Assembly: GCA_030604165.1 (NCBI GenBank)
Contig: JAUVWK010000194.1
Coordinates: forward strand, 1-5,817
Length of the DNA stretch: 5,817 bases
Direction: 5' to 3'
From: Alphaproteobacteria bacterium
Lineage (GTDB): Bacteria > Pseudomonadota > Alphaproteobacteria > UBA828
Position 1 is the stretch's first letter; each line of letters starts with the position of its first letter. A program made the translations under genes and the position numbers. Below are positions 1 through 5,379 of this stretch, in pieces. Below the pieces are notes generated by a model. It worked only from the letters and a program-made list of their open reading frames with translations. It made no database searches and was not told the origin of the DNA.

Positions 1-733
1 GCGCCATCCGGTCGCGGCGTCGGCGGCGTTGAAACAAGACATAGATGACCCCCAGCGCCACGGCCAGGGCATACCAGACAATAGCGTATTGCAGATGCTC
101 GTTCCGGAGCTCGACCCGGCTCTGCCCACCGATCGGATAACCGCCGGGGTTTGGCGCCGACCCGGCTTCGACGAGAAAGCGCTGCACCGGGATACCGGCG
201 CGCGCCGACAGGCTCTCGAGATCGACCCAGAACCAAAAGTTCTCGTCGGGCCGGTTGTCGGGGGTGAACCAGCCCGGCTTGTTGCCTGCCACCAGCAGAC
301 CCTCGACGCGGACCGGACCGGCGATTTGGCCTGCCGCGCGGCTTGCGGCGTCTTCTCGCTCAAGCGGGATCCAGCCGCGATTGATCAGCACCACGGTGCC
401 GTCGACGCGCTCGAACGGGGTGATCACTTGATAGCCGGCCCGACCATGGTGGGTGCGCGCGCCAACGAACATTTCGCTCTCGTGCCGGAACGCGCCCTCG
501 AGCCAGATCGGCCGATAGAGCAGTCCGTCCACATCCTCGACCACGGAGGGCAAGGCCACCGGCTCGCTGCTGCTGCGCTCCAGCCTGAAGGCGTTGAGGT
601 CGGTCTTCCAGATCAGGCGCTGAACCTGCCAAGACCCCAGCGCGAGCAGAATCAGAATGCCGGGAATGGCGACGAATGTCGCCCACTGCCAAGCGCGGCG
701 GAAAGCGCGCCGTTCGCTATCCTCCGTCCCCAA
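1..733 (-). CDS. surf1: SURF1 family cytochrome oxidase assembly protein, last residues outside window
   Basis: SURF1 assists insertion of heme a into subunit I. The frame runs off the left edge; 244 residues are visible, near the usual full length, so only a few residues should be missing. It has the family layout of two membrane helices (about 19-36 and 217-234) around a periplasmic domain. Motifs are GSWQVQRLIWK (33-43), LYRPIWLEGAF (72-82), GYQVITPF (100-107), the signature VLINRGWIP (115-123), ENFWFWVD (164-171) and RNEHLQYAIVWYALA (210-224), whose His213 is the conserved C-terminal His implicated in heme binding in Paracoccus. There is no ATG or GTG near the expected start. The TTG at 733 gives an 18-residue basic lead before helix 1 and has AAGG nine bases upstream, with a 17-base overlap of the DUF983 gene. 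ATT or CTG starts cannot be excluded. Family call is firm, start tentative. Confidence 0.93.
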   Translation of the reverse strand, partial: MGTEDSERRAFRRAWQWATFVAIPGILILLALGSWQVQRLIWKTDLNAFRLERSSSEPVALPSVVEDVDGLLYRPIWLEGAFRHESEMFVGARTHHGRAGYQVITPFERVDGTVVLINRGWIPLEREDAASRAAGQIAGPVRVEGLLVAGNKPGWFTPDNRPDENFWFWVDLESLSARAGIPVQRFLVEAGSAPNPGGYPIGGQSRVELRNEHLQYAIVWYALAVALGVIYVLFQRRRRRDRMA

Positions 734-1106
734 AATCCTGGACCTTGTGTCTAAATTGCAAAGCGATGAGCAGCGCCTTGGCCGGCCGCAACAGCGCCAG
801 CGACCCGATCAGGGTAAGCGGCGCCCACAGCACGAGGTGCAGCCAATAAGGCGGCTCGTAACTAAGCTCGAGCCAGAGCGCGAGCGCAACCACAATCGCG
901 CCGATAATCGACATCACGAAAAAGGCCGGACCGTCGCCGCTATCGTGCTGCTTCAGCGCGAGGCGGCATTCGCCGCACGCTTCGGCAACCTTGAGATAGC
1001 CGGTATAAAGCTTGCCCCGGCCGCAACGCGGGCAGCGACATGCGATGCCGCTTTTCCAGGGCGAGACCGGAGCGTATTCGGCGCCGGGCATTCCTCGCTC
1101 ATCCAC
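717..1106 (-). CDS. DUF983 family zinc-ribbon membrane protein
   Basis: This 129-residue protein matches the DUF983 pattern. An N-terminal cytoplasmic-type zinc ribbon has Cys25-x2-Cys28 in CRCPRCGRGKLY and Cys44-x2-Cys47 (with an extra Cys23). The family's DSGDGPAFF motif follows at 55-63. Then come two membrane helices (about 61-80 and 87-107) separated by a short YEPPYW turn, and a basic C-terminal stretch with LQFRHK. DUF983 genes are common in alphaproteobacterial cox clusters between ctaE and SURF1, so a role in oxidase biogenesis is a reasonable inference, but I know of no demonstrated function. The start is uncertain. The GTG at 1106 has a weak AGGGG five bases upstream and lies 18 bases after the ctaE stop. 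An in-frame ATG five codons later (1091) has no well-spaced ribosome site. The 3' end overlaps the probable SURF1 start. Confidence 0.9.
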   Translation of the reverse strand: MDERGMPGAEYAPVSPWKSGIACRCPRCGRGKLYTGYLKVAEACGECRLALKQHDSGDGPAFFVMSIIGAIVVALALWLELSYEPPYWLHLVLWAPLTLIGSLALLRPAKALLIALQFRHKVQDFGDGG

Positions 1107-1110
1107 AGTG

Positions 1111-1139
1111 GCCCCTGGGGGGCTCTAGGAGCCGCCCCA
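1111..1139 (-). other. Two competing hairpins across the ctaE stop and the DUF983 ribosome site
   Basis: On the minus strand, 1139-1116 can fold as T-GGGG, bulged C, GGCTC, loop CTA, GAGCC-CCCC-A: about ten pairs with the ctaE stop codon at the loop. An alternative 5-pair stem, GCCCC (1123-1119) with GGGGC (1115-1111), uses the same C-run and would bury the AGGGG (1116-1112) that is the only ribosome-site candidate for the next gene. The two cannot form together. There is no following T-run, so a terminator is unlikely. Folding is by eye only. Confidence 0.3.
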
Positions 1140-1946
1140 CCAGTAAACCCAGATGAACAGGAACAGCCAGACCACGTCGACGAAGTGCCAGTACCAGGCC
1201 GCCGCCTCGAAGCCGATATGTTGGTCGGGCTTGAACTGCCGCTTGATCGCCCGGTAGAGACAGACTGACAGGAAGATGGCGCCGACCGTAACATGAACGC
1301 CGTGAAATCCGGTCGCCATGTAGAACGTGGTGGAATAGATGCCGTCACGGAAGCCGAACGCCGCGTGGGCATATTCCCAACCCTGGAGAAACAGAAAGCC
1401 GACCCCGAGGGCCACGGTCAAGGCCAACCCCATAACCGTATGGGTGTGGTTGCCGTGCCTGAGGGCGTGGTGGGCCCAGGTGAGGGTCGCGCCCGAAGAG
1501 AGCAGCACCAGGGTCATCAGGAAGGGCAGGTCCCAAGCTTCCTGGAAGGCGACGTCGGTCGGCGGCCAAACCCCCCCGATGGCGTCGGTCGGCATGATCG
1601 AGGCGTTGAAAAAGGCCCAGAAGAACGCCGCGAAGAACATCACCTCGGAGGCGATGAACAGCACCATGCCGAAGCGAAGGCCGCGTCGCACCACCTCGGT
1701 GTGATGGTTCTCGAACAGGCCTTCGCGAATGACGTCGCGCCACCACAAGAACATGGTCAGGATCACCAGCGCACCGCCGATAATGAGCAGCCAATACTGC
1801 TCGGAGTGCATGAACAGCACGGTGCCGCCCAGCAGCGCCCCGCCGCCGAGAGCGCCCACCACCGGCCAGGGGCTCGGTCGCACCATATGATAGTCGTGGC
1901 CCTCGGAGTGCCCGTGAGCCTGCGTATCGGCGTGTGTATCGCTCAT
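1125..1946 (-). CDS. ctaE: Cytochrome c oxidase subunit III
   Basis: Subunit III is a seven-helix core subunit that binds subunit I, keeps proton uptake into the D channel efficient and protects the enzyme from inactivation during turnover. At 273 residues it has the normal length for the seven-helix form. Signatures visible are Glu101 in the IASEVMFF motif (equivalent to the carbodiimide-reactive Glu of the mitochondrial subunit), the WPPTD loop near 127-131, TWAHHALRHGN (156-166), LQGWEY (187-192), GFHGVHV (213-219) and the C-terminal WYWHFVDVVWLFLF segment (251-264). The first 20 residues are rich in His (5, 11, 13, 17, 20) and Asp, before the conserved HMVRPSPWP entry to helix 1. The ATG follows GGAG at 8 bases. 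A 92-base spacer separates it from ctaG; the DUF983 gene follows after 18 bases. It looks intact. Confidence 0.99.
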   Translation of the reverse strand: MSDTHADTQAHGHSEGHDYHMVRPSPWPVVGALGGGALLGGTVLFMHSEQYWLLIIGGALVILTMFLWWRDVIREGLFENHHTEVVRRGLRFGMVLFIASEVMFFAAFFWAFFNASIMPTDAIGGVWPPTDVAFQEAWDLPFLMTLVLLSSGATLTWAHHALRHGNHTHTVMGLALTVALGVGFLFLQGWEYAHAAFGFRDGIYSTTFYMATGFHGVHVTVGAIFLSVCLYRAIKRQFKPDQHIGFEAAAWYWHFVDVVWLFLFIWVYWWGGS

Positions 1947-1954
1947 TCTCTTCG

Positions 1955-1958
1955 CTCC
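1955..1958 (-). promoter_or_regulatory. Shine-Dalgarno of ctaE
   Basis: GGAG on the minus strand, 8 bases before the ctaE ATG at 1946. Modest in strength but well spaced, and it supports that start. Confidence 0.5.
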
Positions 1959-1968
1959 GTCGTCATAC

Positions 1969-1990
1969 CCCGGCCCCGCAACGGTCCGGG
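1969..1990 (-). other. Possible hairpin in the 92-base ctaG-ctaE spacer
   Basis: The only sizeable spacer in the cluster (1947-2038) contains a short inverted repeat: CCCGG at one end and CCGGG at the other, with an inner CCG/CGG pair closing a three-base loop and a small internal bulge. No run of T follows on the minus strand, so it does not look like an intrinsic terminator. It may slow RNA decay or simply reflect high G+C. The rest of the spacer shows no gene and no convincing promoter. Confidence 0.3.
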
Positions 1991-2038
1991 ACTATGGCAA
2001 CCTTAATCATCCATGCGGCAGCCGGTCTGGGCCGCCGC

Positions 2039-2641
2039 TCAATTAACCGTCGTGGCGGTCTCCCGGCGCACGACCTGGTCGTGCTCGCGCAAGAAAGCGT
2101 CTCGCGCCTCCGCGCCTTGATTGAAGAACGTGTAAGACAAGGTGATCGTGGTCACGTCGTCGAGGTTCCGGTTGTCGAGGATCTCCGGATCGATGAAGAA
2201 GGTGACCGGCATTTCGGCGCTTTCGCCCGGATGCAGCACCTGCTCCTCGAAACAGAAACAGTCGATCTTGTTGAAGTAGGCCCCGGCCTTCTGCGGCGTG
2301 ACGTTGAAGGTCGCGGAGCCGAGCACCGTCTCGTCCGAGCGGTTCTCGGCCTCGAAGAAAGCCAGCGCCGACTCGCCGAGTCTGACCCGGATCTCGCGCT
2401 GCATCGGCTTGAAGCGCCACGGCATGCCGCGCGCGACGTCGGCGTTGAAGCGGACCGTGATGACCCGGTCGCCGACGATCTCCGGCGCCGCGGCCGCCAC
2501 CTGCGTCGTGCCGCCGTAGCCCGTGACCTGGCAAAAGATGCGATAGAGCGGCACGCCCGCAAAGGCGAGCCCGAGCATGGCGCAAGCCGCGCCACCCAGG
2601 CTTACGACCATGAGCCACTTGCGCCGCCGGCTCAGCGCCAC
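2039..2641 (-). CDS. ctaG: Cytochrome c oxidase assembly protein CtaG (Cox11), CuB copper chaperone
   Basis: CtaG/Cox11 delivers copper to the CuB site of subunit I. It has a short cytoplasmic basic segment (Arg5-Lys8), one membrane helix (about residues 9-31) and a periplasmic immunoglobulin-like domain. Family signatures are the FAGVPLYRIFCQVTGYGGTTQ segment after the helix, with conserved Cys37, and the copper-binding Cys-Phe-Cys pair at Cys128 and Cys130 inside IDCFCFEEQ. The FFIDPE segment (148-153) and the LSYTFF strand (168-173) complete the domain. At 200 residues it is full length. The GTG start is supported by GGAGG eight bases upstream, and it sits one base after the preceding stop. 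The C-terminal tail beyond LSYTFF (about 27 residues) is charged and probably variable. This is the Cox11-type CtaG, not the unrelated multi-helix Bacillus CtaG. Nothing essential is missing. Confidence 0.98.
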   Translation of the reverse strand: MALSRRRKWLMVVSLGGAACAMLGLAFAGVPLYRIFCQVTGYGGTTQVAAAAPEIVGDRVITVRFNADVARGMPWRFKPMQREIRVRLGESALAFFEAENRSDETVLGSATFNVTPQKAGAYFNKIDCFCFEEQVLHPGESAEMPVTFFIDPEILDNRNLDDVTTITLSYTFFNQGAEARDAFLREHDQVVRRETATTVN

Positions 2642-2642
2642 C

Positions 2643-2771
2643 TCACGATCCTCCCATCTTGACGATGGTGATCAGAAAAAAGATCACCACCAGCGCCAGG
2701 AGGCCGCCGCCCAGGGCGTAATTGCGGGCGCGGCGGCGACGGTGAAGCTCGCTCTTCAGGGCCATGGCCAT
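2643..2771 (-). CDS. coxF: Small single-helix membrane protein, CoxF-like
   Basis: This 42-residue reading frame fills the space between ctaB and ctaG exactly. The N-terminal half is basic (residues 6-16 include Lys6 and Arg11-14, Arg16). It is followed by one hydrophobic helix of about 18-20 residues (roughly 19-37) and a short GGS tail, so the protein is probably anchored with its N-terminus in the cytoplasm. The ATG overlaps the ctaB stop by one base (TGATG), and the stop is one base before the ctaG start. I see no good Shine-Dalgarno, so translation likely depends on ribosomes finishing ctaB. A second ATG two codons in (2765) is possible. Alphaproteobacterial cox operons commonly carry a small gene here, often called coxF; assignment rests on position, size and the basic-then-hydrophobic pattern. 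Its function is not established. It is short for that group, which is usually somewhat longer in my recollection. Confidence 0.8.
   Translation of the reverse strand: MAMALKSELHRRRRARNYALGGGLLALVVIFFLITIVKMGGS
2650..2654 (-). promoter_or_regulatory. Shine-Dalgarno of ctaG inside the end of the coxF-like gene
   Basis: GGAGG on the minus strand lies within the last Gly-Gly codons of the upstream gene and ends 8 bases before the ctaG GTG. It decides the GTG at 2641 as the start and ties the two genes together. Confidence 0.75.
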
Positions 2772-3709
2772 CACCCGAGCGCCCCGAGGGGCACGGCCAG
2801 GTCAACGAGCAGGAGCGCGAACAACAGGAAGAGATAAAGGATCGAAAATGAGAACATACGGCGCGCGCTGGCATCCGTGCGGTCGCGCAGGACGGCGACA
2901 GCGCAGGCAATGAAGCAAAGCCCGAGCAGCAGCGCGCCGAGCCCGTAAACCAGGCCCGAGAGGCCGATCGCGCAAGGCGCGAGCGAAACCGGCACCAGGG
3001 CCAGGGTGTACACCAGAATTTGCCGGCGCGTCACCGCCACGCCGGCGACCACGGGCAGCATGGGAATGCCGGCCTTGTCGTAATCGCCGCGCCGGAACAA
3101 GGCCAGCGCCCAAAAGTGCGGCGGCGTCCACAGGAAGATGATGGCGAACAGGATGAACGAGGCCAACGTCACCTCGCCACTGACCGCGGCCCAGCCGATC
3201 ATCGGCGGGAACGCGCCGGCCGCCCCGCCGATGACGATGTTCTGCGGCGTGCGGCGCTTCAGCCCGATGGTGTAGACCACGACATAGAAGAAGATGGTGA
3301 AAGCGAGCAATGCGGCGGCGGCCCAGTTGAGTGCCAGAGCCATGATCGCCACCGAGACCACCGCGAGACTGACCCCAAGACCGAGCGCCGCCTCGGGCGT
3401 GACCCGGCCGGCCGGGATGGGTCGCTCGCGGGTGCGCGCCATGCGGGCGTCGATGTCGCGGTCGTACCACATATTGATGGCGCCAGCCGCGCCCGCGCCG
3501 ACCGCGATACAGAGCACCGCCACCGCGGCGAGAACGGGATGCAGCGTGCCGGGAGCCAGCAGCAGGCCGACGATCCCGGTAAAGACCACGAGCGACATGA
3601 CCCGCGGCTTGAGCAACGCCACGAAATCTCCGGGCGACGCTGCCTGAGCGGCCTGGCCGAGCGGCTGTGCGCCCCCCGCCTCGCCATAGGTTGTCGTCGT
3701 ACTCGCCAC
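2771..3709 (-). CDS. ctaB: Protoheme IX farnesyltransferase (heme O synthase)
   Basis: CtaB transfers a farnesyl group from farnesyl diphosphate to heme b, giving heme O, which heme A synthase then converts to the heme A used by CtaD. It is an integral membrane prenyltransferase of the UbiA superfamily; about nine hydrophobic segments are visible. Numbering from the TTG at 3712, the first Asp-rich motif NxxxDxxxD is Asn80, Asp84, Asp88, followed by the RTRERPIPAGR loop. The GGAAGAFPPMIGW segment lies at 162-174 and the second family motif DYDKAGIPMLP at 210-220. The start is GTG (3709) or the TTG one codon earlier (3712); I chose GTG for its ribosome-site spacing. Length (312-313 residues) is normal. 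The gap from the ctaD stop is about 30 bases. The stop TGA shares its last base with the ATG of the next gene, implying translational coupling. Family assignment is secure. Confidence 0.97.
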   Translation of the reverse strand: MASTTTTYGEAGGAQPLGQAAQAASPGDFVALLKPRVMSLVVFTGIVGLLLAPGTLHPVLAAVAVLCIAVGAGAAGAINMWYDRDIDARMARTRERPIPAGRVTPEAALGLGVSLAVVSVAIMALALNWAAAALLAFTIFFYVVVYTIGLKRRTPQNIVIGGAAGAFPPMIGWAAVSGEVTLASFILFAIIFLWTPPHFWALALFRRGDYDKAGIPMLPVVAGVAVTRRQILVYTLALVPVSLAPCAIGLSGLVYGLGALLLGLCFIACAVAVLRDRTDASARRMFSFSILYLFLLFALLLVDLAVPLGALG

Positions 3710-3716
3710 CAATCAG

Positions 3717-3723
3717 CTCCCCC
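3717..3723 (-). promoter_or_regulatory. Shine-Dalgarno favouring the GTG start of ctaB
   Basis: On the minus strand this reads GGGGGAG. It ends 7 bases before the GTG at 3709 but only 4 bases before the TTG at 3712, so spacing favours GTG. An in-frame TGA lies directly before the TTG, so no earlier start exists. Confidence 0.5.
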
Positions 3724-3741
3724 GGGACTCTCGCCGGCCGC

Positions 3742-5355
3742 CTAGCGGACCCGCGGCAACGCCTCGTGGGTGTGGAACGGCGCCGGCGATGGCACCGTCC
3801 ATTCCAGCGTGGTCGCGCCCTCGCCCCACGGGTTGTCCGCGCACTTCTTCGCGAAGAACAGCGTGTAAATCAGGATGTAAATGAACAACACGACGCCGGC
3901 CGCGGAAACGTAGGAGCCGATCGAAGCGACCATGTTCCAGCCCGCGAAGGCATCCGGGTAGTCCGGGATGCGCCGCGGCATGCCGGCGGCGCCCAGGAAA
4001 TGCATCGGGAAGAAGGTGAGGTTCACGCCGATGAAGGTTATCCAGAATTGAATCTTGCCCAGAACCTCCGGATACTGCCGGCCGCACATCTTGCCGATCC
4101 AGTAATAGAAGGCGGCGAAGACGAGGAAGGCGGCGCCGATCGACATGGTGTAGTGGAAGTGCCCAACGACGTAATAGGTGTCGTGGAGCGCGACATCGAC
4201 ACCGGCATTGGACAGCACGACGCCGGTCACGCCGCCGACCGTGAACATGAAGATAAAGCCGAGCGTCCATAGCATGGGCGTCTTGAACTCGATCGAACCG
4301 CCCCACATGGTGGCCAGCCAGCTGAAGATCTTGATGCCGGTGGGCACGGCGATGACCATCGTCGCCGCCACGAAGTAGGCCCGCGTGTTGACGTCGAGGC
4401 CCACCGTGTACATGTGGTGCGCCCACACCACGAAGCCGATAAAGCCGATCGCCACCATGGCGTAGGCCATGCCGAGATAACCGAAGATCGGCTTTTTCGA
4501 GAAGGTCGAGATGATGTGGCTGGCCACGCCGAAGCCGGGCAGGATCAGAACGTAGACCTCGGGGTGCCCGAAGAACCAGAACAGATGCTGGAACAACAGC
4601 GGATCGCCGCCGGCCGAGGGCTCGAAGAAGGTCGTGCCGAAATTCCGGTCCGTCAGCAGCATGGTGATCGCGCCGGCCAGCACGGGCATCGAGAGCAGCA
4701 ACAAGAACGCCGTCACCAGGATCGACCAGGCAAACAATGGCATCTTGTGCAGCGTCATGCCTGGGGCGCGCATGTTCAGAATCGTCGTGATGAAGTTGAT
4801 CGCGCCCAGAATGGACGACGCGCCGGCCAAGTGAAGCGCGAAGATCGCCATATCCACGGCTGGCCCCGGGTGTCCTGAACTCGACAACGGCGCATAGACC
4901 GTCCAGCCGGCGCCGACGCCCGGGCCGGAACCGCCATCGACGAACAGAGAGCCCACCAGCAGGGCGCCCGACGGCACCAACAACCAGAAACTGATGTTGT
5001 TGAGCCGCGGAAAGGCCATGTCCGGCGCCCCGATCATCAGCGGCACGAACCAATTGCCGAAGCCGCCGATAAACGCCGGCATGACCATGAAGAACACCAT
5101 GATCAGACCGTGCGCGGTGGTGAACACATTGAAGATGTGCGGATTGTCGCCGAAGATCTGCATCCCCGGCTCGGCCAGCTCGATGCGCATCAGCACCGAG
5201 AGGAGCGTGCCGACGACACCGAACACGACGGCAACGGTGAGGTACATCGTGCCGATGTCTTTGTGGTTGGTCGAAAACAGCCAGCGCCCGATACCCCGAG
5301 GCTTGTGATCGTGGGCGGCGTGAGCGCCGTGTGTCGTGTCACCCGTGTAGCTCAT
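3742..5355 (-). CDS. ctaD: Cytochrome c oxidase subunit I (aa3 type, family A1)
   Basis: This is the catalytic subunit: it reduces O2 to water at the heme a3-CuB site and pumps protons. The 537-residue length and about 12 hydrophobic helices fit the family. Low-spin heme a ligands are His82 and His401; heme a3 ligand is His399. CuB ligands are His264, His313 and His314, with Tyr268 placed for the His-Tyr cross-link in the GHPEVY motif. The D channel has Asp112, Asn101, Asn119, Asn187 and Ser181, ending at Glu266, which defines family A1. The K channel has Lys342, Thr339 and Ser279. Arg461-Arg462 match the pair that contacts the heme propionates. These positions are a constant 12 below Paracoccus denitrificans numbering. 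The N-terminus is His-rich (His9, 12, 15, 17) before the conserved STNHKDIGTMYL segment. The ATG follows a strong Shine-Dalgarno. No key residue is missing; it should be fully functional. Confidence 0.99.
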   Translation of the reverse strand: MSYTGDTTHGAHAAHDHKPRGIGRWLFSTNHKDIGTMYLTVAVVFGVVGTLLSVLMRIELAEPGMQIFGDNPHIFNVFTTAHGLIMVFFMVMPAFIGGFGNWFVPLMIGAPDMAFPRLNNISFWLLVPSGALLVGSLFVDGGSGPGVGAGWTVYAPLSSSGHPGPAVDMAIFALHLAGASSILGAINFITTILNMRAPGMTLHKMPLFAWSILVTAFLLLLSMPVLAGAITMLLTDRNFGTTFFEPSAGGDPLLFQHLFWFFGHPEVYVLILPGFGVASHIISTFSKKPIFGYLGMAYAMVAIGFIGFVVWAHHMYTVGLDVNTRAYFVAATMVIAVPTGIKIFSWLATMWGGSIEFKTPMLWTLGFIFMFTVGGVTGVVLSNAGVDVALHDTYYVVGHFHYTMSIGAAFLVFAAFYYWIGKMCGRQYPEVLGKIQFWITFIGVNLTFFPMHFLGAAGMPRRIPDYPDAFAGWNMVASIGSYVSAAGVVLFIYILIYTLFFAKKCADNPWGEGATTLEWTVPSPAPFHTHEALPRVR

Positions 5356-5366
5356 GGCGCGCTCCC

Positions 5367-5373
5367 CCTCCTT
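5367..5373 (-). promoter_or_regulatory. Strong Shine-Dalgarno for ctaD
   Basis: On the minus strand this reads AAGGAGG, a near-perfect anti-16S match, ending 11 bases before the ctaD ATG in the 24-base ctaC-ctaD gap. It is the best ribosome binding site in the window and supports the ATG at 5355 as the start. Confidence 0.8.
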
Positions 5374-5379
5374 GCCTGC

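Noticed and set aside
29..754. A 241-codon plus-strand open frame opposite SURF1
   Set aside because: It is the antisense shadow of SURF1 with no recognisable domain; the minus-strand frame shows the full SURF1 motif series.
1111..1139. Intrinsic terminator at the ctaE/DUF983 junction
   Set aside because: There is a G+C-rich stem but no T-run after it on the minus strand, and tightly linked genes of the same operon follow.
657..2006. Long plus-strand open frames (657-1268 and 1293-2006) opposite the DUF983 gene and ctaE
   Set aside because: Low-complexity Arg/Gln/Glu/His-rich translations lying entirely against conserved minus-strand genes; no ribosome site or motif supports them.
1934..3745. 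Plus-strand open frames of about 240 codons (1934-2662 and 3020-3745) opposite ctaG and ctaB
   Set aside because: Antisense shadows produced by the scarcity of stops at high G+C; they share no motif with any family I recognise.
3713..5053. A 446-codon open frame on the minus strand inside ctaD, in another frame
   Set aside because: Its translation is rich in Arg, Gly, His and Pro with no membrane helices or family motif, as expected for the shifted frame of a G+C-rich gene. The ctaD frame carries every catalytic residue.
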